DNA from: Mycobacterium sp. ELW1
Lineage (GTDB): Bacteria > Actinomycetota > Actinomycetes > Mycobacteriales > Mycobacteriaceae
Direction of reading: 5' to 3'
Length of the DNA stretch: 64,000 nt
Assembly: GCF_008329905.1 (NCBI RefSeq)
Contig: NZ_CP032155.1
Coordinates: forward strand, 3,162,001-3,226,000
This document shows, one piece after another, positions 1 to 7,658 of this stretch (position 1 is its first letter; every line of letters begins with the position of its first letter). The notes under the pieces were generated by a model. The model saw nothing but the letters and a program-made list of their open reading frames with translations, did no database searches and was not told the DNA's origin. A program made the position numbers and the translations under genes.

Positions 1-777
1 GTCCGCCACCCCCCGTATTTCGACGGCATGAGCCGAGAGCCGGACCCCGTCGACGACATCACTGGAGCGAGAGTGCTTGCCGTGCTCGGTGATTCGGTCA
101 CCACCGACCACATTTCGCCCGCCGGTGCGATCAAGGCCGATAGCCCCGCCGGGAACTACCTGAGCGGCCACGGGGTCGCGCGGGGCGAATTCAACTCCTA
201 CGGCTCCCGCCGTGGCAACCACGAGGTGATGATTCGGGGCACGTTCGCGAACATCCGGCTGCGTAACCTCCTCGCTCCCGGTACCGAGGGTGGGGTCACC
301 CGGCATCTACCCGGCGGCGAGCCGATGACCATCTTCGACGCATCCACCGCGTATGCCGCCGACGGGGTGCCGCTGATCATCCTGGCCGGTGCGGAGTACG
401 GCTCGGGCTCGTCGCGGGACTGGGCGGCGAAAGGCACCCTGCTGCTTGGGGTGCGGGCGGTCCTGGCCACCTCCTTCGAGCGGATCCACCGCTCGAACCT
501 GATCGGCATGGGAGTGCTGCCCCTGCAGTATCCGGCCGGCGCCTCAAGGGAAAGCCTCGGCCTCACCGGCGAGGAGCTGTATTCGATCACCGGACTCGCC
601 GGCGCCGACCCTGCCGCACCGTTCCCCAACGAGGTCACCGTCCACGCCGAACGAGACGGGCAGAACACCGAATTCGTCGCCACTGTGCGCATCGACACTC
701 CCGCCGAGGCTGCCTACTACCGGCACGGCGGCATCCTGCAATACGTCCTGCGGCAACTGCTCGCAGGCAAAGACTGA
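1..777 (+). CDS. acnA: Aconitate hydratase A, C-terminal part (gene runs in from the left edge)
   Basis: Aconitase of the AcnA/IRP1 type, interconverting citrate and isocitrate in the cytosolic TCA cycle. Only about 258 C-terminal residues are present: the frame is open from base 1 and the residues before the first ATG ([10 protein letters not shown]) already match the family, so the ATG at 28 is internal. What remains is the linker and the swivel domain (domain 4), with [13 protein letters not shown] near the start and the substrate-binding loop [12 protein letters not shown] (Ser-Ser-Arg) around residue 140. The Fe-S cysteines lie upstream of the window. Stop TGA at 775-777. Family assignment is secure; the symbol follows the long single-polypeptide actinobacterial type. 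Confidence 0.95.
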   Translation, partial: VRHPPYFDGMSREPDPVDDITGARVLAVLGDSVTTDHISPAGAIKADSPAGNYLSGHGVARGEFNSYGSRRGNHEVMIRGTFANIRLRNLLAPGTEGGVTRHLPGGEPMTIFDASTAYAADGVPLIILAGAEYGSGSSRDWAAKGTLLLGVRAVLATSFERIHRSNLIGMGVLPLQYPAGASRESLGLTGEELYSITGLAGADPAAPFPNEVTVHAERDGQNTEFVATVRIDTPAEAAYYRHGGILQYVLRQLLAGKD

Positions 778-883
778 GCGAAGACCCGTAACTACCGACG
801 ATATCGGCGTGCGGTCCGGTAATGCCACGATGGTTGTGGCCGGCCGCGTTGAGCCGGGCTGCAGAGCTCGCGCCCCACTACCG

Positions 884-931
884 AATAGGTCGATGCGGCG
901 GCGATCGGAATAGTCGATGCGGCGGGATCGA
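884..931. repeat. Short imperfect direct repeat downstream of aconitase
   Basis: Two neighbouring copies of a sequence close to AATAGTCGATGCGGCGG, the first from 884 (with one extra G) and the second from 909. It lies in the gap between the aconitase stop and the DUF488 remnant. No function is evident. Confidence 0.4.
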
Positions 932-933
932 CG

Positions 934-1291
934 TCAATGCAGTACCGCTGCAAGCACGGCGGCCTCGCTGATGTCGACGGCCTTACTCGCCGTAAGCAGC
1001 GTCAACGTTCCCTTCTTGCGAGGTAGCGTAAGTGCGTCAGGACTTCGGCGCGCGCAGGTTCGGTCAACTCCTCCTGATAGCGGCGAGTGAACTCCTCGAA
1101 CCGTTCCGGAGCGTGGTTGTACCACTTACGCAGCTCATTGGACGGCGCGATCTGCTTGCACCATTCGTCCACATCCGCTTTTTCCTTGGTCATCCCGCGC
1201 GGCCAGATCCGGTCCACCAGCACCCGAGTACCGTCGCCGCGTACCGATGGTCATAAACACGGCGCACCTGCACCGCGTAGGCGTTTCCCAT
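934..1291 (-). pseudogene. DUF488 family protein, frameshifted
   Basis: DUF488 proteins are small cytosolic proteins of uncertain function, about 115-120 residues. The start is ATG at 1291 behind a good GGGAGG ribosome site and gives MGNAYAVQVRRVYDHRY. The frame then shifts by one base near 1235 into VLVDRIWPRGMTKEKADV, the family hallmark. A second shift at about 1010-1012 (three Cs on the + strand where four would keep the frame) moves the end, LTLLTASKAVDISEAA, into a third frame that stops at 934. Reading through both shifts restores a full-length family member, so this is a recently broken gene or one with two sequencing indels. It diverges from the SufR-like regulator. Confidence 0.75.
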
Positions 1292-1347
1292 TGGTTGCCT
1301 CCCGGCTCAGATAAGGCATCTCGTATGTTCCATGGACGTCTGAAGCG

Positions 1348-1381
1348 ACGGACTCTGTTAATATAAATGAAGTATATCCGT
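1348..1381. promoter_or_regulatory. AT-rich promoter/operator region before the SufR-like gene
   Basis: In very GC-rich surroundings this stretch holds an inverted repeat ATATA-7 nt-TATAT (1361-1377), enclosed by a wider ACGGA...TCCGT pair (1348-1352, 1377-1381). It lies about 30 bp before the GTG start at 1409, where an autoregulated Fe-S sensor would be expected to bind. The repeat is seen; its role is inferred. Confidence 0.4.
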
Positions 1382-1408
1382 TAAAAGTGTGAAGGGTATG
1401 GATCGAGG

Positions 1409-2206
1409 GTGAACGAGGAAACCGACACCGTGGCCGGTCCGCGTGGGCGTCGACGAGAGCGCCTGCCGCGCAACCGGCAACGGGAGCGAGTGGTTCAGAT
1501 GGTCCGTGAGCACGGCGGCGCGATTGACGCGGTCGAGCTCGCTTCGCGGCTAAATTTGCACGTGACCACCGTGCGTTTCCACCTGGATGCGTTGTGCGAC
1601 GAAGGCGCGATCGAGCGTACTCGGATGAACCGGGACGGTGTGGGCCGCCCCCGAACGGGATACCGTGCCGTCGAGGAGCGTCTGGATTACCGGATACTTG
1701 CTGAGATCCTCGCGATGGAACTCGGCGAGACGGTGCAGACGCGCGCTCGGCGCGCCCAGCGCGCTGGACAGCAGTGGGCCGCGCGGATCGCCGATTCCCG
1801 AGGTCAACCCTTTGCGGGCCAGGCTGATTCGGACGCGGGGGAGGGGGGTGACCCGCTGGATCGCGGAGCGGTTCTGGCCACCGAGATCTTCGTCCGGATG
1901 GGGTTTGATCCCGAACTGGCTGCTGAATCAGAACCCTCGGCATCGCTGTCGGCCGATAGGGAGCAGGTGCTTGGGCGGGAGCGGGTCATTCGGCTACACG
2001 CGTGCCCGGTACGGGATTTGGCCCGTGCCCACCCCGAGGTGGGTTGCGGTGTGCACCTGGGGTTGTTGCAGGGCGTGCTCGACCGCACTGCGGCGGCCGG
2101 CGGGCATCCAGACCGCCAAGATGCGGCTCTGTCGGCCCGGCTCGAACCCTTCGTTGAACCCGAACTGTGTCTAGCTCGATTGGCTGTCTCGCGAAGGTCC
2201 AGATGA
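1409..2206 (+). CDS. SufR-like winged-helix regulator with putative Fe-S cysteines
   Basis: A 265-residue DNA-binding regulator. Residues about 22-85 form a winged helix-turn-helix (VELASRLNLHVTTVRFHLDAL, then a wing with GVGRPRTGY) of the ArsR/DeoR-like type in SufR and mycobacterial Rv1460-like proteins. The C-terminal half carries three cysteines in family-like settings, HACPVRDLARAHPEVGCGVH and EPELC, the places where SufR binds its cluster; the gap to the last Cys is longer than in cyanobacterial SufR. No suf operon is beside it, so the target is unknown. The start is GTG; an ATG at 1398 is out of frame and stops after four codons. DUF488 lies divergently upstream. Confidence 0.75.
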   Translation: MNEETDTVAGPRGRRRERLPRNRQRERVVQMVREHGGAIDAVELASRLNLHVTTVRFHLDALCDEGAIERTRMNRDGVGRPRTGYRAVEERLDYRILAEILAMELGETVQTRARRAQRAGQQWAARIADSRGQPFAGQADSDAGEGGDPLDRGAVLATEIFVRMGFDPELAAESEPSASLSADREQVLGRERVIRLHACPVRDLARAHPEVGCGVHLGLLQGVLDRTAAAGGHPDRQDAALSARLEPFVEPELCLARLAVSRRSR

Positions 2207-2736
2207 TTGAGGTCGGGCCGCCGCTGGAGCGACCTTCCTCGCTGATGCCCGTCCAGTGGTACGGCGTCGATTCGTGAAACAGCAACTCCCCGGCTGCCTT
2301 TCGGGCAGCCTTGCGTCGGGTGCGCACCCGCGCAGATCCCGCGGCGCAGCGCCGATCGGCGTTGGCCGCGACGATGGCACGTTCGAGCAGGGTCATGATT
2401 GATCCTCTCCGTTCCATCGCTCAACTTTTCACCGGGATGTCAACACCTCCCTCGCGGGCGATGCATCCCAGCCGCGGCTCGACGTGCGCACGGGATGGCG
2501 ATTGCTATCGACGGCCGGTGCAGTCGAGATGGCTCGCAGACCGATTGACGATGAACGCGGCGACCACGAGCTGGTGCGCTCACACCCGAGGTGGTGACCG
2601 AACCGCGGTGGCCCAAGACGGTGGTTGGTGACACCTTGGCGGGATGCCCTCACTGCGGCAGCACGTCGAACAAGCCGTCCGGCTCGGATCAGATAAAACG
2701 GACGGGCCCGAACGGGTACCGGTCAACGACGACTGG
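2207..2736. other. 530-bp stretch without a convincing gene
   Basis: Between the SufR-like gene and the VOC gene. A minus-strand frame beginning at an ATG at 2396, with an upstream GGAGAGGATC, has GC-rich third positions for about 60 codons (MTLLERAIVAANADRRC...). It then runs on antisense into the regulator gene and matches no family I know. It could be the stub of a small gene. From about 2420 to 2736 I see nothing supportable on either strand. Confidence 0.35.
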
Positions 2737-3270
2737 CTACGCCGCAGCGACTCCGCCACGGAGGCGCTGTCGAAGGGAACGGAGCCGTCCGCGCAGTCGC
2801 GAGGCGATCACCTCTCGCGGCAGCTGGCTCGGAGTGGGGTAGGCGACGATAACCCTTCCGCCATCCGGGTCGCATCCCTCGACGAAGCTCACCCCGTTCT
2901 CGGTGTAGGAGAATGTCGCCACATCGTAGGCGAACAGACGCTGCGATATTCGGAGCAATTCTGCGTGGCTGTCGGTTGCCCACATGAGGTACCGGACACC
3001 TGTGGCGCCCACACGTGGTCGCCGAGACGGCCCTTTCGAGCGCAGATAGATCTGAAAACCGCCCGGTGTCAACAGCAGCGCCGTGTCCTGCTCGTGCAGT
3101 GCGACACGGCAAGAGAACACATCACAATAAAAGTTGATCGATCGGGCCAAGTCGGAGACCATCACCAGGGATGAGGCCACCGTGACGGTGACCTCACCAG
3201 CCGGCTCGGGTGGATCCTGACGGTCCGAGTCCGACACCGTAGCCGCCGACCCTAATTTAGATGATTGCAT
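2737..3270 (-). CDS. VOC-superfamily (glyoxalase-like) protein
   Basis: A 177-residue protein with one vicinal-oxygen-chelate fold. It begins about residue 20 with VTVASSLVMVSDLARSINFYCDVFSC and contains FQIYLRSKG, GVRYLMWATD and FVEGCDPDGGRVIVAY, the usual strand-helix pattern of glyoxalase/fosfomycin-resistance-like domains. Substrate and metal ligands cannot be set from sequence. I chose ATG 3270 because a TATTAT hexamer ends exactly six bases before it, as for a leaderless mRNA; the frame is open further upstream without family similarity. It sits downstream of the truncated-haemoglobin remnant on the same strand. Confidence 0.7.
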   Translation of the reverse strand: MQSSKLGSAATVSDSDRQDPPEPAGEVTVTVASSLVMVSDLARSINFYCDVFSCRVALHEQDTALLLTPGGFQIYLRSKGPSRRPRVGATGVRYLMWATDSHAELLRISQRLFAYDVATFSYTENGVSFVEGCDPDGGRVIVAYPTPSQLPREVIASRLRGRLRSLRQRLRGGVAAA

Positions 3271-3276
3271 TCCTCT

Positions 3277-3282
3277 ATAATA
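3277..3282 (-). promoter_or_regulatory. -10 hexamer TATTAT for the VOC gene (leaderless)
   Basis: Read on the minus strand, TATTAT is followed by AGAGGA and then ATG at 3270. This puts the expected transcription start on the A of the start codon, the common mycobacterial leaderless arrangement. Confidence 0.5.
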
Positions 3283-3421
3283 CGGGTTTCGGGGTAGAGA
3301 TAGAAGACACCCCCGGGATCCGGGATCGCTGGCTGCCGCCACTCGAGGCGCGCGGCGATCACGAAGAGGTCGGCGGGCCTCGCCGTTCGACGACGCGTGT
3401 ACCGCTGGCAAGATTTGCCGG

Positions 3422-3799
3422 TCAGATTGACTGTCGGACAGGGCTATCGAGTTCCTCCGAGTGGTTCCCGGTAAGCCGGCGGTGCATCGCGCGGGCGATT
3501 CTTGCCGCTTGGATCTTGGCGTGTTCGGCAACCGGGCCCTCATACATCTGGTCGAGGGTGCTGTTCCAGAGGCTGAGCCATCGCAAGAAGTGACGGGCGG
3601 TCAGCGCTTGCCGGTCATGCACGGGCTGATGAGCACGCACCGCGCTACCTCTATAGAGCCCGGCGTGGAACAGGACAGTCTGCCAAAAGTCGCACATGAT
3701 CGGAAGATGCGACTCGAGGCCGTTAATCCGTATCTTCGCGAACGGCTCGGCAAGGATGCCGTCGACAAGGACCCGGCCGTAAAAGCGGCGCAGCGCCGA
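3422..3799 (-). pseudogene. Group III truncated haemoglobin, N-terminus broken
   Basis: The open frame reads SALRRFYGRVLVDGILAEP, then LESHLPIMCDFWQTVLF, then LTARHFLRWLSLW, ending in EHAKIQAARIARAMHRRLTG. This is the haem-binding core of a trHb3 globin: B10 Tyr in RRFYGR, and the proximal His in LTARHF. These are small cytosolic haem proteins linked to O2/NO chemistry. The frame opens straight after a TGA at 3800-3802 with no start codon before the core. The roughly 10-15 residues usually ahead of RRFYG are missing or in another frame. An ATG at 3697 exists but would remove the first helices. Decay or an indel are both possible. Confidence 0.7.
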
Positions 3800-3954
3800 T
3801 CATGTGCTGTTGACGCAGCCCAGCTTCGTCGATCTACCGCCAGCATCAACGAGAACGACATGGTTGACGGCAGCACTACTAGAAAAAAGTTGATGATGAG
3901 TGGAAATCACCAGGGGCATATCTGATTCCAGGATCCCCAACCCCAAACCGAGAT

Positions 3955-4030
3955 GACAACAAAACTGAGACAACCAGCCACAATCCGTAAAGGGACAACT
4001 TCACTGCGAAAAATGACAGCTTCACTGAGA
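3955..4030. mobile_element. Possible IS21-like end remnant: three 16-bp repeats
   Basis: Three direct copies: GACAACAAAACTGAGA (3955-3970), GACAACTTCACTGCGA (3994-4009) and GACAGCTTCACTGAGA (4015-4030). Repeated CTTCACTGAGA-type blocks are typical of IS21-family termini, which bind transposase through multiple copies. No transposase is nearby, so at most a relic of one end remains. The family is suggested from memory of such ends, not from a search. Confidence 0.4.
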
Positions 4031-4141
4031 CCGGACAACAGACGATTCGCATCAGATGCGAATAACCAACTTACAACTTGACATAATGTGGCTTATCGGC
4101 AAAACGTGGACCTGGGCGGACTCGGGATCCCATCGATTCGT

Positions 4142-4165
4142 GGATCCCTGGATCCCTGGATCCCC
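4142..4165. repeat. GGATCCCT tandem repeat (3 units)
   Basis: Three adjoining 8-bp units at 4142, 4150 and 4158, the last ending in C. A further GGATCCC occurs just upstream near 4126. Confidence 0.6.
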
Positions 4166-4206
4166 GGCGTCGGCATTCCCATCGCCACGCACGCAACACA
4201 GTACTT

Positions 4207-4246
4207 GTCGGGAACCCGATATCACCGGTGATACCGAGTTCCCGAC
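4207..4246. repeat. 40-bp near-perfect palindrome
   Basis: Outer arms GTCGGGAAC / GTTCCCGAC enclose a perfect 14-bp centre TATCACCGGTGATA. Only two of the 20 pairs mismatch (C-A and A-C on the + strand). On the minus strand these become G-U and U-G wobbles, so a minus-strand RNA would pair throughout. It could be an RNA hairpin, a large operator or a mobile-element feature. Confidence 0.6.
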
Positions 4247-4347
4247 GACAGCCATGTATGTCCGTCCGCCAGGCCTGAGGTCCGCCCAAAAGCTCTGAGG
4301 CGAGCTCGTTTCCGTCTGACGCCGGACGCAGCCCAACGTGCCATATT

Positions 4348-4360
4348 CGTCACTGTGACG
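4348..4360. promoter_or_regulatory. Operator-like palindrome CGTCACTGTGACG, copy 1
   Basis: A perfect 6-1-6 inverted repeat. The context (CCCAACGT...ATTCGTCACTGTGACG.TTAT) is shared with copy 2 at 4702, so the repeat extends beyond the palindrome itself. Confidence 0.5.
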
Positions 4361-4701
4361 TTTATACAGCGGCGGGTACGCCGTCGGTCGTCGGCCGGCC
4401 GGGGCGTCACCGCGGCCGACGCCAGCCGGCGGGCGTTCGCCGATCGCCGCGAGGGCATCCCGCGTGGCCGATGGCCGATGAACCCTTCCCCGTCACCCCA
4501 CCCCCGCCCCTCCGGTCCCCGAGAGGAATTCGTCAGAGTGACGGAATGCCTCTACCCGACTCTCGCGAATCACATTCCCCGGCAACATCTTCGAACACAA
4601 TGAGTCGTCGTTTGCCCGGTCGGCCACACCACCCCGGCTTGGACACCCGTGCAATCGTGATCGCAATGCTACGCCGAAAGGGGCACGCCCCCAACGTAAT
4701 T

Positions 4702-4714
4702 CGTCACTGTGACG
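4702..4714. promoter_or_regulatory. Operator-like palindrome CGTCACTGTGACG, copy 2
   Basis: Identical to copy 1, 62 bp before the ATG of the secreted repeat protein. With copy 3 it forms a pair of boxes 38 bp apart in the putative promoter. Confidence 0.5.
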
Positions 4715-4739
4715 ATTATGCCTAACTGAAGCTAGAATC

Positions 4740-4752
4740 CGTCACTGTGATA
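4740..4752. promoter_or_regulatory. Operator-like box, copy 3 (imperfect)
   Basis: CGTCACTGTGATA keeps the left half and centre of the palindrome and loses the final CG. It lies 23 bp before ATG 4776, where a bound repressor would cover the promoter or start region. Confidence 0.45.
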
Positions 4753-4775
4753 TCTGCGCCTCGGGGCGAGCGCTG

Positions 4776-5462
4776 ATGCGACCAGACGTGTGGGGCCGGT
4801 GCCTGACGGCACTCGTTCTCGCCACCTCGGCTGCCGGGCTGGAGACCTTTGCCATGACCGGCACGGCAGCGGCCGATTGCTTCCAACGCGGCGGTTACAA
4901 CCCTGCCCCATGCGCAACCACAGCTCCGAAAAGCGGTGGTGCGTCGAAGGCGCCGTCGACCAGCAGCCCGCCTGCCCCGGACGATCAGAATGCCGACCAG
5001 GACGGGTCCGGCTCACCGGACAAGGACCAGTCGGAAAGCAGCCCGACCGGGACCACACCTGCCGATTCCGGGATGACCGCCTGCCAGAACCAGGGCGCGA
5101 TGACGACCTCGCTCGGACTGCCGACCGCCACGTGTCGCGCGAGTCAAGGCCCGAACACCCCACCGGACTCCGGGATGACGGCCTGCCAGAACCAGGGCGC
5201 GATGCCCATCGCCATCGGCCTACTACCCACCACCTGCCGAGCCAGCCAAGGACCCAACACCCCACCGGACTCCGGCGTGACCGCCTGCCAGAACCAGAGC
5301 GCCATGCCCATCGCCATCGGCCTGCAACCCACTACATGCCGAGCCAGCCAAGGCCCCAACACCCCACCCGATTCCGGCGTGAATGCGTGCCAAAACCAGA
5401 ACGCCATGGCGAATTCGCTCGGTCTTCAGCCGGCGGTCTGTCCGCCCAGCGCACGCGACTGA
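4776..5462 (+). CDS. Secreted protein with 34-residue Cys-containing repeats
   Basis: A 228-residue protein I do not recognise. It has a Sec signal peptide (hydrophobic stretch about residues 9-30, likely cut after TAAA before DCFQ) and a low-complexity Ser/Pro/Asp-rich linker about 45-95. Then come three full 34-residue repeats and one partial copy. Each begins DSGMTACQNQ or a variant, continues about GAMPIAIGLLPTTC, and the full units end RASQGPNTPP. Each unit has two cysteines; with two at the mature N-terminus there are ten, suggesting disulfide-stapled modules outside the cell. The DNA repeats have a 102-bp period and are very similar, so copy number could vary. Three operator-like boxes precede it. 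Confidence 0.75.
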   Translation: MRPDVWGRCLTALVLATSAAGLETFAMTGTAAADCFQRGGYNPAPCATTAPKSGGASKAPSTSSPPAPDDQNADQDGSGSPDKDQSESSPTGTTPADSGMTACQNQGAMTTSLGLPTATCRASQGPNTPPDSGMTACQNQGAMPIAIGLLPTTCRASQGPNTPPDSGVTACQNQSAMPIAIGLQPTTCRASQGPNTPPDSGVNACQNQNAMANSLGLQPAVCPPSARD

Positions 5463-5472
5463 CGCCTGGCGC

Positions 5473-6087
5473 CTACGGCCGAAGGCTGCGCAGCGTGCTC
5501 TTGACGAACTTCGCGAGGACCACATCGCGGGCCGCCCCGGTTTCTCGGGCACTGATGAGAACGGCATGGAGCCCGATGAGGAAGAACGCGGCCCCGTCGT
5601 AGGCTTCGACATCGTCGTAGAGTTCACCGCGGATACGGGCACGCTCGATCTCCGCGGCAAGCAATACGAAAGTCGGGTGTCTGCTCCACTGCTCGTCCTG
5701 AGCCAGGGCCGGCGAGAAGTACAGACTGATGACATCGCGGAACAGCGCAGCACCCCAACGATTCTCGAGATCGACGACAAGCCTGATGATCTCTTCGAGG
5801 ACGGCTTGCAAATCGTGCCGCGACTCCAGGAACTGACTGAGTTCCTCGCCGAGGTAGTCCTCGTCGCGCCGGATCAGCTCGAGCAGAACGTGCTCTTTGG
5901 TCGGGAAGTGAAAGTAGAACGTGCTTCGGGCGACTCCCGCGGCCTCGACGATGGCGTTGATGTCGGCCGAGCTGGTGCCGGCCCGTTGAAACTCGACGAT
6001 GGCTGCGTCGAGTACGCGCGCACGCGTCCGACGGCGCTGGGCTTCGCGGCTCGTCGCGGTCTCTCGCACGTGCCCATTGTGCCGCAC
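5473..6087 (-). CDS. TetR/AcrR-family regulator
   Basis: A 204-residue repressor. The N-terminal helix-turn-helix, about residues 18-65, reads RARVLDAAIVEFQRAGTSSADINAIVEAAGVARSTFYFHFPTKEHVL. The C-terminal ligand and dimer domain is family-typical but gives no ligand. The GTG start at 6087 is the longest option; another GTG lies six codons in. It is divergent from the membrane/oxidase-like operon at 6200, and the 112-bp gap holds two inverted copies of one sequence, so this protein probably controls that operon and itself. Confidence 0.85.
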   Translation of the reverse strand: MRHNGHVRETATSREAQRRRTRARVLDAAIVEFQRAGTSSADINAIVEAAGVARSTFYFHFPTKEHVLLELIRRDEDYLGEELSQFLESRHDLQAVLEEIIRLVVDLENRWGAALFRDVISLYFSPALAQDEQWSRHPTFVLLAAEIERARIRGELYDDVEAYDGAAFFLIGLHAVLISARETGAARDVVLAKFVKSTLRSLRP

Positions 6088-6097
6088 AAGTCCCGTT

Positions 6098-6179
6098 CGC
6101 CGACAGATGTCACTGAAATATGCCTAACCACCGGCACAGCTGCCCTGTCCCGCGGCAATTTCGTTGTCATCTGTCAGCG
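6098..6179. promoter_or_regulatory. Paired operator-like sites between TetR gene and membrane operon
   Basis: CGCCGACAGATGTCA (6098-6112) and its inverted relative TGTCATCTGTCAGCG (6165-6179) share the core GACAGATG in opposite orientation, with centres 67 bp apart. A TACAAA hexamer at 6187-6192 lies seven bases before ATG 6200, which would make the operon mRNA leaderless. Confidence 0.5.
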
Positions 6180-6199
6180 AACGTGCTACAAAAAGCTCG

Positions 6200-6906
6200 A
6201 TGAACACACGAGGTCAGCGCATTCTGTTGTGGACCGCGCCGCCGGCGGCAGCTCTGCTCGCCCTGGCCTACGTACTGTTTCCAGTCTTCTCCCCGCCGCT
6301 GTCCCCGACGTTGTCCCCCCCGACGACGTTGCGGCGTTCTTCCGAGACAACGCGACGGGCGTGCTCGGCGTCGCGATTCTGTGCAACTTGATCGCCGGTG
6401 CCCTGATCCCGCTCTTCGCGGTGACGGCTGTCCAGATATCGCGTGTCGCGACCTCCAGCGTGGTGCTGACCTACGCGTACATCATCTGCGTCGGTGTGGG
6501 GACAACGGCGTTCATCCTTGCCGACTATTGCTGGGGCATGGCGGCTTTCAGGCCCGACCGCGATCCCGAACTCATCAGCCTGCTCAATGACATGGCCTGG
6601 TTCTTCTTCATCGCGCCGGTCGGCACCATCATCGTGCAGAATCTGTGCTTCGCACTGAGTGTCTACCTCGACGAGCGTCCCGACCCGATCTTCCCGCGCT
6701 GGGCAGCGCATTTCAACGTCGCCACCGTCGTGCTGCTGGCCCCGAGCGCGTTCTCGATTCTGGTCAAGACCGGTCCCCTCGCCTGGAACGGCACGCTGTC
6801 ATTCACGTTGCGGCTGGTGACTTTTGCGGTCTACATCGTGGTGATGTTCCTCGTGCTCCTGCGTGCGGTGAATCGCCAGGGCAATGAGCGGGAAGTCCTC
6901 GCGTGA
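6200..6906 (+). pseudogene. Polytopic membrane protein, frameshifted in a C7 run
   Basis: The start ATG 6200 gives MNTRGQRILLWTAPPAAALLALAYVLFPVF, the first membrane helix. The rest, from DDVAAFFRDNATGVLGVAIL to the stop at 6906, is in another frame. The switch falls in a run of seven Cs at about 6315-6321; eight Cs would give one frame of about 235 residues. The remainder has five or six hydrophobic helices and a GPLAWNG motif shared with the next gene (GPFAWNG), so the two are related. The family is unknown to me. The run could be a sequencing error or an on/off slippage site. It overlaps the next start by 4 bp. Confidence 0.7.
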
Positions 6907-7658
6907 GACCGCGGCGCAGGAACCGCAAGCTCGACCAATGGATCACGTTCTGGAGTGTGCCGTTCTTCTTCACCGTGTTCGGTCTGGTGTTCGTGCCGCT
7001 GAGCTGGATGATGCCGCCGAGATCGCCGAGCGCCCCTACATCGCAGATCGTCGCATTCATGCAGTCCCACAATCTGCTCGTCGCGTGTGTCCTACTGACC
7101 CTCACCTTCGGACTCGCACCGGTGTCAAACGCGGTGTATCTCATGCAGATCAAGCGGATGGCGGTCAGCCCGGCGTTCCGCTACACGCTGATGATGGGGG
7201 CCATCACCGGTGCCATCGTCGGCATGCTGTTCCCGATATTCTGCTTCGGCGTCGGCGCGTTTCGCACGGGCTACAGCCCGGCCGTGTTGTCCATGCTCTA
7301 CGACTTCGGCTATCTGGCGTTCATCGGATCCCTCGGCTGCTTCTGTGTCATGTGGCTGGCGTTCGGGCTGGCCATCCTCCTCGACACCAACAACGTCCTG
7401 CCGAAGTGGTTGGGCTATTACACCGTGTGGCAGTACATGACCGAACTGATGGCCGCACCGGTCTGGATCAACAAGTCGGGCCCTTTCGCGTGGAACGGGC
7501 TGATGACGTTCTGGTTCACCGTGGTGCTCTACGTCTCGTGGCAGATGGTCGTGTACACCTGTATCTACCGGTCCATCAAGAGACAACCGGACGCCGAACT
7601 CGACAACGCCGACCTGTACACCGCCACAGGCGATCCCCGCGCCGGGGCAAACGCATGA
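6903..7658 (+). CDS. Six-helix membrane protein, relative of the preceding gene
   Basis: A 251-residue integral membrane protein with about six hydrophobic segments (residues 17-37, 57-77, 95-118, 137-160, 170-182, 205-225), a cytoplasmic basic N-terminus and an acidic tail. The segment GYYTVWQYMTELMAAPVWINKSGPFAWNGLM... resembles the previous protein at the same place. I do not recognise a named family. The operon with oxidase III- and IV-like genes suggests a small membrane complex. Start ATG overlaps the upstream stop and its own TGA overlaps the next ATG (ATGA), indicating translational coupling. Confidence 0.75.
   Translation: MRPRRRNRKLDQWITFWSVPFFFTVFGLVFVPLSWMMPPRSPSAPTSQIVAFMQSHNLLVACVLLTLTFGLAPVSNAVYLMQIKRMAVSPAFRYTLMMGAITGAIVGMLFPIFCFGVGAFRTGYSPAVLSMLYDFGYLAFIGSLGCFCVMWLAFGLAILLDTNNVLPKWLGYYTVWQYMTELMAAPVWINKSGPFAWNGLMTFWFTVVLYVSWQMVVYTCIYRSIKRQPDAELDNADLYTATGDPRAGANA

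Larger units (their letters stand above)
3800..4775. other. Gene-poor region, 976 bp, with several repeat systems
   Basis: No credible coding sequence. Its base composition is lower in GC than its neighbours. It contains three 16-bp repeats resembling IS21-type ends (3955-4030), a GGATCCCT tandem (4142-4165), a 40-bp palindrome (4207-4246) and CGTCACTGTGACG boxes at 4348, 4702 and 4740. The combination suggests a mobile-element scar followed by a regulated promoter for the repeat protein at 4776. Confidence 0.55.

Noticed and set aside
2644..3174. 176-codon plus-strand frame
   Set aside because: Antisense to the VOC gene, which has a sensible start, promoter and fold.
4355..4725. Two short plus-strand frames (82 and 84 codons) between the palindromes
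   Set aside because: No ribosome site, no motif, Arg/Pro-rich composition; they overlap each other.
5074..5440. Regular repeats that could suggest a CRISPR array
   Set aside because: 102-bp units are in frame and protein-coding, with no spacer variation.
5383..6906. 507-codon plus-strand frame through the TetR gene into the membrane protein
   Set aside because: The first 270 codons are antisense to a good TetR gene; only the part after about 6320 is real and it is joined by a frameshift to the true start at 6200.
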